This document shows positions 51,621 to 61,834 of a stretch of 64,000 nt of DNA, one piece after another; the stretch's first letter is position 1, and every line of letters begins with the position of its first letter. The stretch comes from JAGNKE01 sp965230245 (GTDB lineage: Bacteria; Pseudomonadota; Alphaproteobacteria; Micavibrionales; Micavibrionaceae), in assembly GCA_965230245.1 (NCBI GenBank), contig OZ246000.1:2108001-2172000 (forward strand). The letters run 5' to 3'. The translations under genes and the position numbers were made by a program. The notes below the pieces were generated by a model, which worked only from the letters and a program-made list of their open reading frames with translations, had not been told where the DNA came from and ran no database searches.

Positions 51621-53708
51621 TTAACCACTCTGGAAATAGGCAATCGCCTGATCCCGCTCGAAGAGATAAAGCAGGGTTCTAAGTGCTTTTCCGCGTTCTG
51701 TCTTTAATTCCTTATCCTTTGACAGAATCAGTTTTGAATCATCACGCGCAGCTGCCAGAAGCTCGCTATGAACGGATAAATCCGCAAGTCTGAACACTTG
51801 CATGCCGCTTTGCTTAACACCCAGAATATCGCCGCTGCCGCGCAGCTCCAGATCCTTCTCCGCAATCAGAAAGCCGTCCTCGGTCTCCCGCATGATAGAC
51901 AGACGCTCTTTTGCCGTTTCACCTAATGGCCCTGAATAGAGAAGAAAGCAATAGGATTGTTCTGCCCCGCGGCCTACACGCCCGCGCAACTGATGCAACT
52001 GTGACAAACCAAAACGCTCGGCATGCTCAATCACCATAACCGTAGCCTCGGGGACATTAACGCCGACCTCAATCACGGTTGTAGCAACAAGGATATCCAG
52101 ATCACCCGTGGCGAACTTTTCCATCACGCTATCTTTTTCATTCGGCTTCATACGCCCGTGTACAAGCCCGACACGATCCCCGAATACCTGCTGAAGAATA
52201 TCAAACCGCTCCTCCGCTGCCGCCAGATCCATGACCTCGGATTCCTCGACCAAAGGACAAACCCAGTAAACGCGCGTTCCCTCGGCGGTCTTTGCCTTGA
52301 TTCTCTCAACCAAAACATCCATTTTCTCACTTGGTAGAAGAAGCGTTTCAATCGGCTTACGTCCGGGCGGCTTCTCGTCAATCCTGCTGACATCCATATC
52401 CCCGTAAGCCGTAAGCGCAAGCGTGCGCGGAATAGGGGTGGCGGTCATAACCAGAAGGTCGATCCCCTTATTTTTACTGCTCAGCTCCAAACGCTGGTGG
52501 ACGCCGAACCTGTGCTGTTCGTCAATAACGGCCAGACCCAAATCCTGATACTCGACATCCTTTTGAAAAATAGCATGCGTGCCGATAACAATCTGAGCGG
52601 CGCCGTTTCGTATTTGCTGCAGCATAGTTTCTCGTGCTCTACCCTTGTCGCGCCCCGTCAGAATTACGAAACGCACTCCCGCAGCATCAAGAAGCGGCCT
52701 CAAGCTCTCCGCATGTTGCCGTGCGAGAATTTCCGTTGGTGCCATAATTGCCGCTTGATAACCGGCCTCAACAGCATTGAGCATCGCAAGACATGCAACA
52801 ATTGTTTTGCCGCTCCCGACATCACCCTGCAAAAGACGCAGCATTCTGAGTGGGCGCTCCATATCTGAATTGATATCATCAAGACATCTGTTTTGTGCGC
52901 CTGTAAGCTCAAACGGCAAGACATCCAGTACCTTTTGTCTAAGACTTTGTGACACTGGATAGCTCCGCCCGTTGATGGCACGCTCCCGCTCCCTGACAAG
53001 CGCTAATGTCAACTGGTTTGCAAGAAGTTCATCGTAGGCAAGCCGTTTCCGTATAGCGGATTCAGGGTTCAGATCAGCGTCACTTTCAATGCGGTGCAGA
53101 CGAAGCAAAGCATCCTTCCAGTCCGGCCAGTTGTTCTTTGCCTTGTAAGATGCATCAAGCCATTCCGGCAAATCGGGTACATTGGAAAGCGCAGCATTCA
53201 TAACCTTGTTCAGAACCTTATTCGTAATCCCTTGTGTCAGTGGATAGATAGGCTCCAATCGCTCAATATCTTCCCTGTCTGCCAAAGTGCCGATAGAGTC
53301 AGGGTGAACCATTTGGGGCTGCCCCTGAAAATATTCGATACGCCCGGAGACAATGACATCAGCCCCCTCGGGCAGTTGTTTTTGTAGCCAGTCTTTCCGC
53401 GCATGAAAAAATACAAGTGTCAAAGTACCCGTTCCGTCCGAGCAGGAAATTCGATACGGCAGGTTCTTCCGCGCATTGGGTTTATGCATGCCGACAGTCA
53501 CCTGCATGGTTGCTATTTTGCCGTTCGGTGCATGAGAAATGCTTGGCGAAAAGCGGCGGTCAATGAAATCAACGGGTTGATGGAACAAAATATCCAGAAC
53601 TTTCGGACCACCGACAAGTTTCTCAAGAAGTTTACCGTTTCGCGGGCCGACACCGGGTAAAACAGTGACGGAGCGGAACAGGGGATCTAGCTCGAAAGGT
53701 CTGCTCAT
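51621..53708 (-). CDS. recG: ATP-dependent DNA helicase RecG
   Basis: Fork-reversal and branch-migration helicase, 695 residues. The wedge domain (LPYRISCSDGTGTLTLVFFHAR, OB-fold) precedes the helicase core with Walker A LQGDVGSGKTIVA, DEQH box VIDEQHRFGVHQR, motif III TATPIPRTLALT and motif VI QLRGRVGRGAEQSYC. The C-terminal TRG element is present (GSGDILGVKQSGMQVFRLADL). Confidence 0.96.
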   Translation of the reverse strand: MSRPFELDPLFRSVTVLPGVGPRNGKLLEKLVGGPKVLDILFHQPVDFIDRRFSPSISHAPNGKIATMQVTVGMHKPNARKNLPYRISCSDGTGTLTLVFFHARKDWLQKQLPEGADVIVSGRIEYFQGQPQMVHPDSIGTLADREDIERLEPIYPLTQGITNKVLNKVMNAALSNVPDLPEWLDASYKAKNNWPDWKDALLRLHRIESDADLNPESAIRKRLAYDELLANQLTLALVRERERAINGRSYPVSQSLRQKVLDVLPFELTGAQNRCLDDINSDMERPLRMLRLLQGDVGSGKTIVACLAMLNAVEAGYQAAIMAPTEILARQHAESLRPLLDAAGVRFVILTGRDKGRARETMLQQIRNGAAQIVIGTHAIFQKDVEYQDLGLAVIDEQHRFGVHQRLELSSKNKGIDLLVMTATPIPRTLALTAYGDMDVSRIDEKPPGRKPIETLLLPSEKMDVLVERIKAKTAEGTRVYWVCPLVEESEVMDLAAAEERFDILQQVFGDRVGLVHGRMKPNEKDSVMEKFATGDLDILVATTVIEVGVNVPEATVMVIEHAERFGLSQLHQLRGRVGRGAEQSYCFLLYSGPLGETAKERLSIMRETEDGFLIAEKDLELRGSGDILGVKQSGMQVFRLADLSVHSELLAAARDDSKLILSKDKELKTERGKALRTLLYLFERDQAIAYFQSG

Positions 53709-53720
53709 CAGACGTGCACC

Positions 53721-54692
53721 TCAAGAGGTCTGTGTGTCAGCCTTGATCCTCTGACCAAGATTAACGGCAAAATAACTAATGCCGATCAAAACAAAACCGA
53801 GAACAATCAAGGCAATCGGCCAGCCGACAATATCTTGAAAATACTTATCCGTGTAATACGTTAAAAACCCGAACAACCCGAAAGTACCGACAATCAGAAG
53901 CGTACGGCTGTGCATGCGTACGCTGACCCACATCAATCCGATGGAAAGCGGCAGGAGAAGAATGTCAGATGAACTATCTTCAACAAGTTGGAACACTGAC
54001 CAGAGCAGACCAACGCCACCCATAAAATACCAGAACGCTGAAATCGCACGATGCTGCGTTTTATCTATGCCATACGCGACAAGTAAAATCGAAAGCGAAA
54101 GCCCAATTCCAAGTGTATCTTCGTCAACGCCGTTGCGATCCATCAACAACCCGAGAAACGAATTCCAGTAAAGATAGCCAAAAAACAACAAGCTCGTGCG
54201 ACGATAGAAAAAGAAGGTGATCATAAACTGCGCACACAAAATACCGAAGACGATCATTGCTGCAAGCTGGGCATCGTCGCCGTCCGCATATTCATCCAGA
54301 AAGACAAACATGCCGACGGGCAGCAAAACAGCAGCCTTAAGAAAAAGCGGGGTGGATGCGCGGTGAAAACGCTCGTCATGCATCATGATAATGCCCAGAA
54401 CAAACGCAACCATACCCGGCCCGTAAGTAATAATGACCCGTGCCATACTACCCAAGTCTCCCCAGATCATGGAAACATAAAGTCCGAGCCCTCCAAAAAT
54501 AAAAACCGCACCAAGATAGCCGAAAAGTCGTGTTAGCCAAGACGAATCCTTGCTGTGTAAACGCTCTTGGGTTAAGTGCGCGCCAATCTCATCCAGCGTG
54601 ATATCATGATCACGCGCGAGCGTAGCAATTTGGCTAAGGGCTTCGTGTTTTGCATCTGTGTTAGGTTTCGTAGCTGGGACAGTGTCTGTCAT
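53721..54692 (-). CDS. DUF2157 multi-pass membrane protein
   Basis: A 323-residue protein with a short soluble N-terminus (ALSQIATLARDHDITLDEIGAHL) matching DUF2157, then about eight hydrophobic helices (LFGYLGAVFIFGGLGLYVSMIW and others). Function unknown. It overlaps the preceding gene by four bases, so the pair is co-translated. Confidence 0.78.
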   Translation of the reverse strand: MTDTVPATKPNTDAKHEALSQIATLARDHDITLDEIGAHLTQERLHSKDSSWLTRLFGYLGAVFIFGGLGLYVSMIWGDLGSMARVIITYGPGMVAFVLGIIMMHDERFHRASTPLFLKAAVLLPVGMFVFLDEYADGDDAQLAAMIVFGILCAQFMITFFFYRRTSLLFFGYLYWNSFLGLLMDRNGVDEDTLGIGLSLSILLVAYGIDKTQHRAISAFWYFMGGVGLLWSVFQLVEDSSSDILLLPLSIGLMWVSVRMHSRTLLIVGTFGLFGFLTYYTDKYFQDIVGWPIALIVLGFVLIGISYFAVNLGQRIKADTQTS

Positions 54693-55291
54693 GGTGCAGG
54701 CTTTTCAATAATCCAGCCGATAAAGACCGTATTGTTATAATACCCGCCCGTGGCACGCAACTCGTCCATATCAAGCCGTTTTTCATATCCGTCTTTTTCA
54801 AGAGATGTAACATAGCGGGATCGATGCCCGCCCGCACCAAAGACCTCTGTCATTAAGTTTCCGCCGCCGCGATAATACGACTTGAAATGATAACCATCGG
54901 GGCTGGCGACTTTATCCGAAATCTTGGCACCCTTTAGTTCGTATATCGTATAAGTCCCTTTAACATCTTCATCGATGTCGGGAAGGCTGAGGTGTTCGAT
55001 TTCTTCGCTCTCGACACGGTAAACATACAGATGAGGCGCATCGCGGTAATGCCTGTTGTCATCTTCCGGCGGTCTGTACTCAATTTCAAGCCCCCCGTCA
55101 TTATTCACTTCAACTTTGTAAGGGTTATTGCTCGCATTCGGATAGTAGCGCGAGGCAAAAATGACATCATATTGGGGCGGGTCTTCCGTGGCTTGTTTGA
55201 TATTGGCCGATAAAAAGAAGGCCAGTGACAAGATAAGGGGCAGGGAAATGCCGGCAATTAAAACAAAATGCTCTTTGAAAAACGCTTTCAT
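54689..55291 (-). CDS. Membrane-anchored protein paired with DUF2157
   Basis: A 200-residue protein with one N-terminal helix (FVLIAGISLPLILSLAFFLSA) and a soluble beta-rich domain (YDVIFASRYYPNASNNPYKVEV, LEIEYRPPEDD, YTIYELKGAKISDKV). In many genomes a GDYXXLXY-type protein sits next to DUF2157; here that motif is not evident, but the position and layout fit a partner role. Family uncertain. Confidence 0.65.
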   Translation of the reverse strand: MKAFFKEHFVLIAGISLPLILSLAFFLSANIKQATEDPPQYDVIFASRYYPNASNNPYKVEVNNDGGLEIEYRPPEDDNRHYRDAPHLYVYRVESEEIEHLSLPDIDEDVKGTYTIYELKGAKISDKVASPDGYHFKSYYRGGGNLMTEVFGAGGHRSRYVTSLEKDGYEKRLDMDELRATGGYYNNTVFIGWIIEKPAP

Positions 55292-55341
55292 TGCACGTGT
55301 GTCCTGCTATTGTTCTGTGTATCAAAAAAGGTAAAGACTAG

Positions 55342-55635
55342 ATGGCTGATAATCAAGAACCAACTGAAACAGAAAAGAAACGTAAACAGCTGACGTTTCG
55401 CTCCTGGCATCGCGGAACAAAAGAAATGGACCTCATTATGGGATCATTTGCCGATAAATATCTGAAGTCATTTTCCACTGAAGAGCTGGATCAATATGAG
55501 CGCATCCTGCAGTACAGTGACCCTGACCTGTATAATTGGATAACAGGCAAGGAAGACGCCCCCGCCAACATTATCGATAATGTTTTTGAAAAATTGATGA
55601 GCCACGACGTGTCAAAAACGCTGGAACAGAACTAG
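55342..55635 (+). CDS. sdhE: FAD assembly factor SdhE (DUF339)
   Basis: Promotes covalent flavinylation of succinate dehydrogenase. The 97-residue protein has the RGxxE motif in SWHRGTKEMDLIMGSFAD and the acidic helix LDQYERILQYSDPDLYNWITG. Its position is convergent with the DUF2314 gene; it is not next to sdh genes here. Confidence 0.9.
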   Translation: MADNQEPTETEKKRKQLTFRSWHRGTKEMDLIMGSFADKYLKSFSTEELDQYERILQYSDPDLYNWITGKEDAPANIIDNVFEKLMSHDVSKTLEQN

Positions 55636-55636
55636 A

Positions 55637-56143
55637 CTACATTTCCTTATAACGCATCTTGCGTTCCAGCAGCTTCTTGGGGAGTGCAACTTTGTCACGC
55701 TCTGCAATCTTGAACATGGCGCGTTCGGTAAACCCGCCGTAAATGTTGCTCTGGTCATCTTTAATCGCCCAATCCTGAATATCATCCGGGCTGCACGTAT
55801 ACACTCGGTCAAGCTTTCCGCGATGCGTTACGGGCGGTGTGACAAGCCTGACCTTAAGCTCGCCGTTTTTACTAGACGGACTTTCCAGAGCCTCGGCCCA
55901 CAAATACTCCACCTGATCCGTATTGGATTCAAAATAGAGCTTCACAAGCGCGTCCTTCGGATATTTTTCAAACAGCTCAAAAAATCGATCCAGAGAGGCC
56001 TTGGCATCCTCAGCAGCTTGTTTCATAAGCGGATCATCAGGGGAGGTGAGTAATGGCATGTATTTCGGCCGTGGAGAAGAGAGGTAATAACAGAGAGTTA
56101 TACCTGCAATCGCCAAGACCAAACATGAAATAACAATGTACAA
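55637..56143 (-). CDS. DUF2314 family protein, membrane-anchored
   Basis: A 168-residue protein with an N-terminal helix (MYIVISCLVLAIAGITLCYYL) and a DUF2314-like domain: MKQAAEDAKASLDRFFELFE, ALVKLYFESNTDQVEYLWAEAL, then DDIQDWAIKDDQSNIYGGFTERA. Such proteins are often lipidated or membrane-tethered; function unknown. It lies 35 bp behind btaB on the same strand. Confidence 0.75.
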   Translation of the reverse strand: MYIVISCLVLAIAGITLCYYLSSPRPKYMPLLTSPDDPLMKQAAEDAKASLDRFFELFEKYPKDALVKLYFESNTDQVEYLWAEALESPSSKNGELKVRLVTPPVTHRGKLDRVYTCSPDDIQDWAIKDDQSNIYGGFTERAMFKIAERDKVALPKKLLERKMRYKEM

Positions 56144-56178
56144 ACGGCTCTCCTAAAAAAGGCATTCCACCCATTATG

Positions 56179-56859
56179 TCAGTTAAGCCGTTTTGTGAAA
56201 ACAGCTCGGTACGCATAACCTTTGTAAAGAGACTCATACTGCAGCGTCCCTTTTTTCTCATATTCGAGACGCTTGAGATAGTCGAGAATTTCCGGCTTGT
56301 GATAAACATGGAACATCTTAAGCCACCAGAACAAGAACGCTTTAAACCACTTGGGCAAATCCTCCTGCGCCCCGAAATCCACGATATGCATCTCGCCGCC
56401 TTCGGGCAGTAGTCGTAGTGCGTGATCAATAGACTCTTGCCACGGCGGAATTATCGACAGCGCATATGAAAAGATATATTTGTTCGGTACTTCGTCCAGA
56501 GCGAACAGTTTTTGCGGATCGAAACTTTGCGAAAATCCCTGACGCAGGGAAATAGCATCAGGAATATTCTCTTTATTCAGATTTCGCTGTGCTGTTTTCA
56601 GCATCTCCTCGGATGCGTCAAGCCCGCAGATCGTTGCACGCGGATAGCGGTTATAAACCTTGATCAGGTTCCGTGCTGTACCGCAGCCGACTTCACAAAC
56701 AATATCGTCATCTTGCGCATTAAGTTTTTCAACCAGAACATCGCGACCGAGAAGATAGTATTTGCGGGTCAGGTCATAAACATGCCGCGTCCAGCGATAC
56801 ATGTTGTCCATGTTCTTTTTGGTTTGCTCTTCGCTGTGTGCAACGCTGCGTGTGTTCAT
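56179..56859 (-). CDS. btaB: Diacylglyceryl homoserine N-methyltransferase BtaB
   Basis: SAM methyltransferase that trimethylates diacylglyceryl-homoserine to the betaine lipid DGTS. The 226-residue protein has a class I fold: VCEVGCGTARNLIKVYN (SAM loop), ICGLDASEEML, FSYALSIIPPWQESIDHALRLLPEGGEMHIVDFG. It lies 3 bp behind btaA, the gene for the previous step, which settles the assignment. Confidence 0.88.
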   Translation of the reverse strand: MNTRSVAHSEEQTKKNMDNMYRWTRHVYDLTRKYYLLGRDVLVEKLNAQDDDIVCEVGCGTARNLIKVYNRYPRATICGLDASEEMLKTAQRNLNKENIPDAISLRQGFSQSFDPQKLFALDEVPNKYIFSYALSIIPPWQESIDHALRLLPEGGEMHIVDFGAQEDLPKWFKAFLFWWLKMFHVYHKPEILDYLKRLEYEKKGTLQYESLYKGYAYRAVFTKRLN

Positions 56860-56862
56860 AAA

Positions 56863-58146
56863 CTATGCTGCAATCTTGTCGCTTTGTTCTTTTGCCAGAG
56901 TATACGTATGAAAACCGCCGTAAATGGAAGAACGGTCTTTCTTGACTGCGGGTTCTGACGTCTTCGGATCGTATTTCCATTGTTTCAGAAGATTATTAGG
57001 CAGGGCTTCGGTCAGTGGGCTATCGATACCGGCCGTACGGAAAATAACGCGCGCCTGCGGAGCCGCGGTGTGTGTAACATGTGTCCAGAGATCGGTGAGT
57101 TGCTCGTCAGTCATCCAGTCTTGGGCATCCAGAAACACATAACAATCCAGGCTCTCGGCATCCTTGGACGATAAAAACTCCGTAATGGATGTATGCAATA
57201 CTTCAACGGAATTAGCATTCTTCTTAAGTGTCTCGTAATGCTCTTCCATCAGGTAGCGCGGCACTGCTTTGCGCTTTTCCGTGTCATAGCCACGGTTAAA
57301 CGCCTGCCAGGCAAAGTAATTCGTATCCATCGGGAAGTCACAAGCCATGCGCTCCAAACGCGCCTTGAGAAGACCCGCCATATCCCCGCCAGCAGCTTCA
57401 CTCAACTCGTCAAACTGCGCAGGCGGAATACCCAAGCCGAAAAGAGAAACAGGCATATTGCAAAGCGCACGTACCATTTTCTTTTCGAAAAGAGGACTTA
57501 GCGTGCGCTCGAAAATCTCACGCTGATCCTGCATATCACGCGCCTTCACAAGGTCACGTGGGTTCTGACCATAGAGTTTCGCGATAAAATGCACCGTCGC
57601 AATGAACGTCCCTAACAAGCCGTATTGATACAGGTTCTTCTTAAAGAAATTGATACGGCGTCCATGACGCAGTGTACGCTTCTCCCAAAAGCTGCGTGTA
57701 AATTCATCCAAATGCGGCGCAATATATTTATCGTAATTTTCCACGTTCTTCGGGCTGTCTGCATGACCAAAGAAAAGAAAGAAGCTCTCGTAATCGGGAA
57801 GATGCTTGAGTGCCGCCAGTTTCAAACGGCCAAGCGCGACATGCGCAGGGTTCAAATCAATAACATGAATCGACTTAGGAGATTCCGTAAGATAATTCAT
57901 CACGTTACAACCGCCGGAACATATTGTCATGATGCGCGTCTCATTATCGATCTTCATCGCCTCAATATCCACCTCCGGATCTTCCCAGATCTGCGGATAC
58001 ACAAAACCGCTGAACATCATGGTGAACAAGCGGTCATTAAGGCTGCGCTTTAAAGGCGCCTTCTTCTGGCCATAAACGGCATCTTTCAGTAATTGTTTGT
58101 TCGGGACGGTTTCAGTATTTTCCCTCACAGAGACATTTGCACTCAT
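56863..58146 (-). CDS. btaA: Diacylglycerol 3-amino-3-carboxypropyltransferase BtaA
   Basis: Transfers the 3-amino-3-carboxypropyl group of SAM to diacylglycerol, the first step of DGTS synthesis. The 427-residue protein belongs to DUF3419: FSGFVYPQIWEDPEVDIEAM, then MTICSGGCNVMNYL and IHVIDLNPAHVALGRLKLAAL, the SAM-binding part. In other alphaproteobacteria these genes are induced by phosphate starvation; I see no Pho box in the short gap toward mfd. Confidence 0.9.
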   Translation of the reverse strand: MSANVSVRENTETVPNKQLLKDAVYGQKKAPLKRSLNDRLFTMMFSGFVYPQIWEDPEVDIEAMKIDNETRIMTICSGGCNVMNYLTESPKSIHVIDLNPAHVALGRLKLAALKHLPDYESFFLFFGHADSPKNVENYDKYIAPHLDEFTRSFWEKRTLRHGRRINFFKKNLYQYGLLGTFIATVHFIAKLYGQNPRDLVKARDMQDQREIFERTLSPLFEKKMVRALCNMPVSLFGLGIPPAQFDELSEAAGGDMAGLLKARLERMACDFPMDTNYFAWQAFNRGYDTEKRKAVPRYLMEEHYETLKKNANSVEVLHTSITEFLSSKDAESLDCYVFLDAQDWMTDEQLTDLWTHVTHTAAPQARVIFRTAGIDSPLTEALPNNLLKQWKYDPKTSEPAVKKDRSSIYGGFHTYTLAKEQSDKIAA

Positions 58147-58233
58147 TTCCTAGCAATCCCTTGAAATAGTCCAAAACCTATATATAAAAATCCGAGCGAA
58201 CGCAAATATGAATTGCGCGTATATAAGGGTTTT

Positions 58234-61200
58234 GATGTGCATAGCTTAGCGCAGGATGACAACGCAGAAAAGACCAACCTGACACTCTATGGTGTGCCGG
58301 AAGGGCAAGACGCACTTGTGATTGCAGAGCGCGCGCGCGAAATAATGCGCGATGACAAGGTTTTAATCCATATCGCCATGGATTCCGGTCGTTTGGAAAC
58401 TTTAAAAGAACTGTTGGCTTTCTTCGCGCCCGATGTAAAAGCTATCACGCTGCCCGCTTGGGACTGCTTGCCTTACGATCGTGTCTCTCCGCATGGCGAT
58501 GTCGTGGCCGCCCGTGTTAGTGCGCTTACAAAACTCCTGCAATGGAAAAACGAAGCCGAGCGTTATCCGCGTGTGCTTCTGATCAGCCTGAATGCCGTAG
58601 TACAACGGGTCATGCCTCTGGAAACATTACGCGAAGCGTCTTTCACAGCAAAAGTCGGTCAACAAATAGACCTCGCTAAACTTCAGCTTTTCCTGACCCA
58701 GAACGGATATGTCCGCACCGAAACCGTCCGCGAAACGGGTGAGTTTGCGGTGCGTGGCGGCATCGTTGACTTGTATCCATCAGGCTACGAAAACCCCCTG
58801 CGTCTTGACCTCTTTGGGGATGAGATCGAATCAATACGAACATTTGATGAAGTAACACAGCGGACGGAAAAAGACATAAAAGAGTTTAGCCTGCAGCCCG
58901 TGACCGAGTTCTTCTTTGATGAAGAATCAATCTCTCGTTTTCGTGCATCCTACCGCGAAATGTTCGGAACCGTGCAAACGGATGACCCGCTGTATGAAGC
59001 CGTCAGCGAAGGCCGTAGACATAATGGCGTAGAACATTGGTTGCCGTTGTTTTACGAGGAAATGGATACGATCTTCGACTATGTGAAGGCCGCAGACATC
59101 ACTATGGACCCGCACGTGCAAGAAGCACATGACGAACGCATGTCACAAATCGAAGACTTCTATCAGGCGCGTGTCACCCTAATGGACGCGGCAAAAAAAC
59201 AGGGCGGACGGAAAAAGGATGTCTCACTGTCAGGTGCGGTTTATCAGCCTATCCCTGTCAAATCACTTTTCATCGGGCAAGACGAATGGCAGGGCTTAAC
59301 AAGCGGCGCAATCGGCTTTTCACCGTTTAAATCTCCCGAAGAAACCTCGCCTGGTCTCGGCGGCAAAAAGGGCAGGGATTTCGCCGACATCCGTGCACAA
59401 TCCGACGGTAACGTTTTCGAAGAACTCAAGCGCCATATCACCGTCCTTCATGCGAGCAAGAAAACCGTTCTGATCACTTGCTACGGCGAAGGCTCAAAAC
59501 AACGCCTGACCACCTTGATGGAAAGTGCGGATATCACGCAGATCACAACATGCGAGACTTGGATGGATGTCAAAAAGCTCAAAGGGCGTCAGGTCGGGAT
59601 AGCCATCTTTGCGCTTGAAAACGGGTTCGTAAATGATGATCTGGCCGTCATTACAGAGCAGGATATCCTCGGTGACCGTCTGGCACGTAAAGCAAAGAAA
59701 AAACGTAAGGCCGATAACTTTCTCAAGGAGGTGTCATCCCTTGATGCGGGCGATCTGGTCGTTCACGTTGATCACGGGATTGGTCGCTTCATTGAACTGG
59801 AAACGGTCAAGGCAGCCAAGACGTATCACGATTGTCTAAAAATCGAATACGCAGGCGGCGACCGTTTGTTCGTACCCGTTGAAAACCTGGAAGTCTTATC
59901 GAGATTCGGAAGTGATGAAGGTGTTGTACAGCTTGATAAACTGGGCGGCGCAGGGTGGCAGGCACGAAAGGCAAAAGCCAAGAAAGACCTCATGGAAATG
60001 GCGGGGCAGCTTCTTGAAATTGCCGCGCAGCGTGTCCTTACTAAAGCAGATAAAATCGAGGTCGAACCCGGTATATATAATGAATTTGCTGCACGTTTTC
60101 CATTTCAGGAAACTGAAGATCAGGAACGGGCCATTCAGGATGTTTTGGAGGGGCTGCAAACCGAATACCCAATGGACCGCCTCGTGTGCGGGGATGTCGG
60201 GTTCGGAAAAACAGAAGTAGCTTTACGTGCAGCATTTGTCACGGCCATGTCTGGCTCTCAGGTTGCGCTGGTTGTTCCCACGACGTTGCTCGCCCGCCAG
60301 CATTACCAGAATTTTGTCAAACGCTTTGCAGGAACAGGAATTCGGGTTGAACAACTCTCGCGTCTGGTAAATGCCAAGGACGCTAAGCGCGTGCGAGAAG
60401 GTTTGGTAGACGGCTCCGTGCAAGTGGTTATCGGAACGCACGCACTCTTAAGCTCAAAGATAAAATTCCAGAACTTGTCACTCCTGATTGTTGACGAAGA
60501 ACAGCGTTTCGGCGTAAAGCAAAAAGAAAAACTAAAAGAACTTAAAAACAATGTTCACGTCCTGACCCTGACCGCAACCCCAATCCCGCGGACTCTGCAA
60601 ATGTCACTGACAGGCGTAAAGGAAATGAGCCTGATTACAACGCCGCCCGTTGACCGTCTGGCCGTTCGCACATTTGTCATGCCGTTCGATTCGGTTGTGA
60701 TCCGCGATGCGCTGCTGCGTGAATTCTATCGTGGCGGCCAGAGCTTCTATGTGGTACCGCGCGTGAAGGACTTGCCTGAAATTGAGGAAACTCTCAAAGA
60801 ACTTGTGCCGGAAATCAAAACCGTGTCCGCACACGGCCAGCTCAGCCCCACAGACCTCGAAGACCGTATGACCGCGTTCTATGAAGGACAGTACGGAATA
60901 CTATTGGCAACGAATATTATCGAAAGCGGAATTGATATCCCGTCCGCGAATACAATGATCGTACACCGCGCCGATATGTTTGGTCTCGCGCAGCTTTATC
61001 AGATCAGGGGCCGCATCGGGCGCTCGAAACAACGCGCCTACGCCTACATGACCTACCGTCCGGGCGTTAAGCTCAACCCGAATGCGTTAAAGCGCCTAGA
61101 AGTGCTGGAAACTCTCGATACCCTCGGTTCAGGGTTCCAGCTTGCCAGCCACGATATGGATATCCGCGGAGCAGGGAACCTGCTGGGCGATAAACAATCC

Positions 61201-61752
61201 GGTCACATCAAGGAGGTCGGTGTAGAACTTTACCAGCAAATGCTTGAAGAAGCCGTTGCGGCAGCGAAGGAAGGCTCGGGTGAGGTCATGGAAACGGAAA
61301 CCTTCTCTCCGCAGATCAATGTCGGTACATCCGTATTAATTCCAGAGGGTTATGTCGAAGACTTAAGTGTCCGTATGAACCTCTATCGCCGTTTGAGTGA
61401 CCTTGTAGAGCCTGAAGATATTGAATCTTTCGCTGCGGAAATGATTGACCGCTTTGGTGATCTGCCCGAAGAAGTCGAAAACCTTCTCGATATCCTCAAA
61501 ATCAAGCAACTTTGTAAGAAAGCCGGCGTTGCACAGGTCGATGCAGGGCCGAAGGGCGCGGTCATCGAATTCCACAACAACACGCCGCCAAACGTGCAGG
61601 GCATCATGCAATGGATGCAATCCCAACGCGGAAGCGTAAAACTCCGTCCCGACCAGAAGATCGCTGCGATCCGACAATGGGAAAACACCGCAAAACGCGT
61701 TCAGGGCGTCAAAAACATCATGAAAGAACTCGCGGAATTATCATCACAATAA
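58234..61752 (+). CDS. mfd: Transcription-repair coupling factor
   Basis: Translocase that removes stalled RNA polymerase and recruits UvrA; about 1,172 residues. The N-terminal UvrB-like region is followed by the RNA-polymerase-interacting domain (LDAGDLVVHVDHGIGRFIELE), the helicase core with Walker A CGDVGFGKTEVALRAAF, DEEQ box VDEEQRFGVKQKE, TATPIPRTLQMSLTG, and motif VI QLYQIRGRIGRSKQRAYAY, then the TRCF C-terminal domain. The GTG at 58234 has AAGGG seven bases upstream; a TTG at 58213 would add seven residues. Confidence 0.94.
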   Translation, partial: DVHSLAQDDNAEKTNLTLYGVPEGQDALVIAERAREIMRDDKVLIHIAMDSGRLETLKELLAFFAPDVKAITLPAWDCLPYDRVSPHGDVVAARVSALTKLLQWKNEAERYPRVLLISLNAVVQRVMPLETLREASFTAKVGQQIDLAKLQLFLTQNGYVRTETVRETGEFAVRGGIVDLYPSGYENPLRLDLFGDEIESIRTFDEVTQRTEKDIKEFSLQPVTEFFFDEESISRFRASYREMFGTVQTDDPLYEAVSEGRRHNGVEHWLPLFYEEMDTIFDYVKAADITMDPHVQEAHDERMSQIEDFYQARVTLMDAAKKQGGRKKDVSLSGAVYQPIPVKSLFIGQDEWQGLTSGAIGFSPFKSPEETSPGLGGKKGRDFADIRAQSDGNVFEELKRHITVLHASKKTVLITCYGEGSKQRLTTLMESADITQITTCETWMDVKKLKGRQVGIAIFALENGFVNDDLAVITEQDILGDRLARKAKKKRKADNFLKEVSSLDAGDLVVHVDHGIGRFIELETVKAAKTYHDCLKIEYAGGDRLFVPVENLEVLSRFGSDEGVVQLDKLGGAGWQARKAKAKKDLMEMAGQLLEIAAQRVLTKADKIEVEPGIYNEFAARFPFQETEDQERAIQDVLEGLQTEYPMDRLVCGDVGFGKTEVALRAAFVTAMSGSQVALVVPTTLLARQHYQNFVKRFAGTGIRVEQLSRLVNAKDAKRVREGLVDGSVQVVIGTHALLSSKIKFQNLSLLIVDEEQRFGVKQKEKLKELKNNVHVLTLTATPIPRTLQMSLTGVKEMSLITTPPVDRLAVRTFVMPFDSVVIRDALLREFYRGGQSFYVVPRVKDLPEIEETLKELVPEIKTVSAHGQLSPTDLEDRMTAFYEGQYGILLATNIIESGIDIPSANTMIVHRADMFGLAQLYQIRGRIGRSKQRAYAYMTYRPGVKLNPNALKRLEVLETLDTLGSGFQLASHDMDIRGAGNLLGDKQSGHIKEVGVELYQQMLEEAVAAAKEGSGEVMETETFSPQINVGTSVLIPEGYVEDLSVRMNLYRRLSDLVEPEDIESFAAEMIDRFGDLPEEVENLLDILKIKQLCKKAGVAQVDAGPKGAVIEFHNNTPPNVQGIMQWMQSQRGSVKLRPDQKIAAIRQWENTAKRVQGVKNIMKELAELSSQ

Positions 61753-61834
61753 AACCCGAAAAAGACATAATAATTTGGTCTTTTCGCTTTATTATGCCAT
61801 CCTTTAGCCAGCTTAATCTTTAAGGATATCTCAC

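Noticed and set aside
58147..58212. Possible PhoB box between btaA and mfd
   Set aside because: No pair of CTGTCAT-like heptamers is present in either direction.
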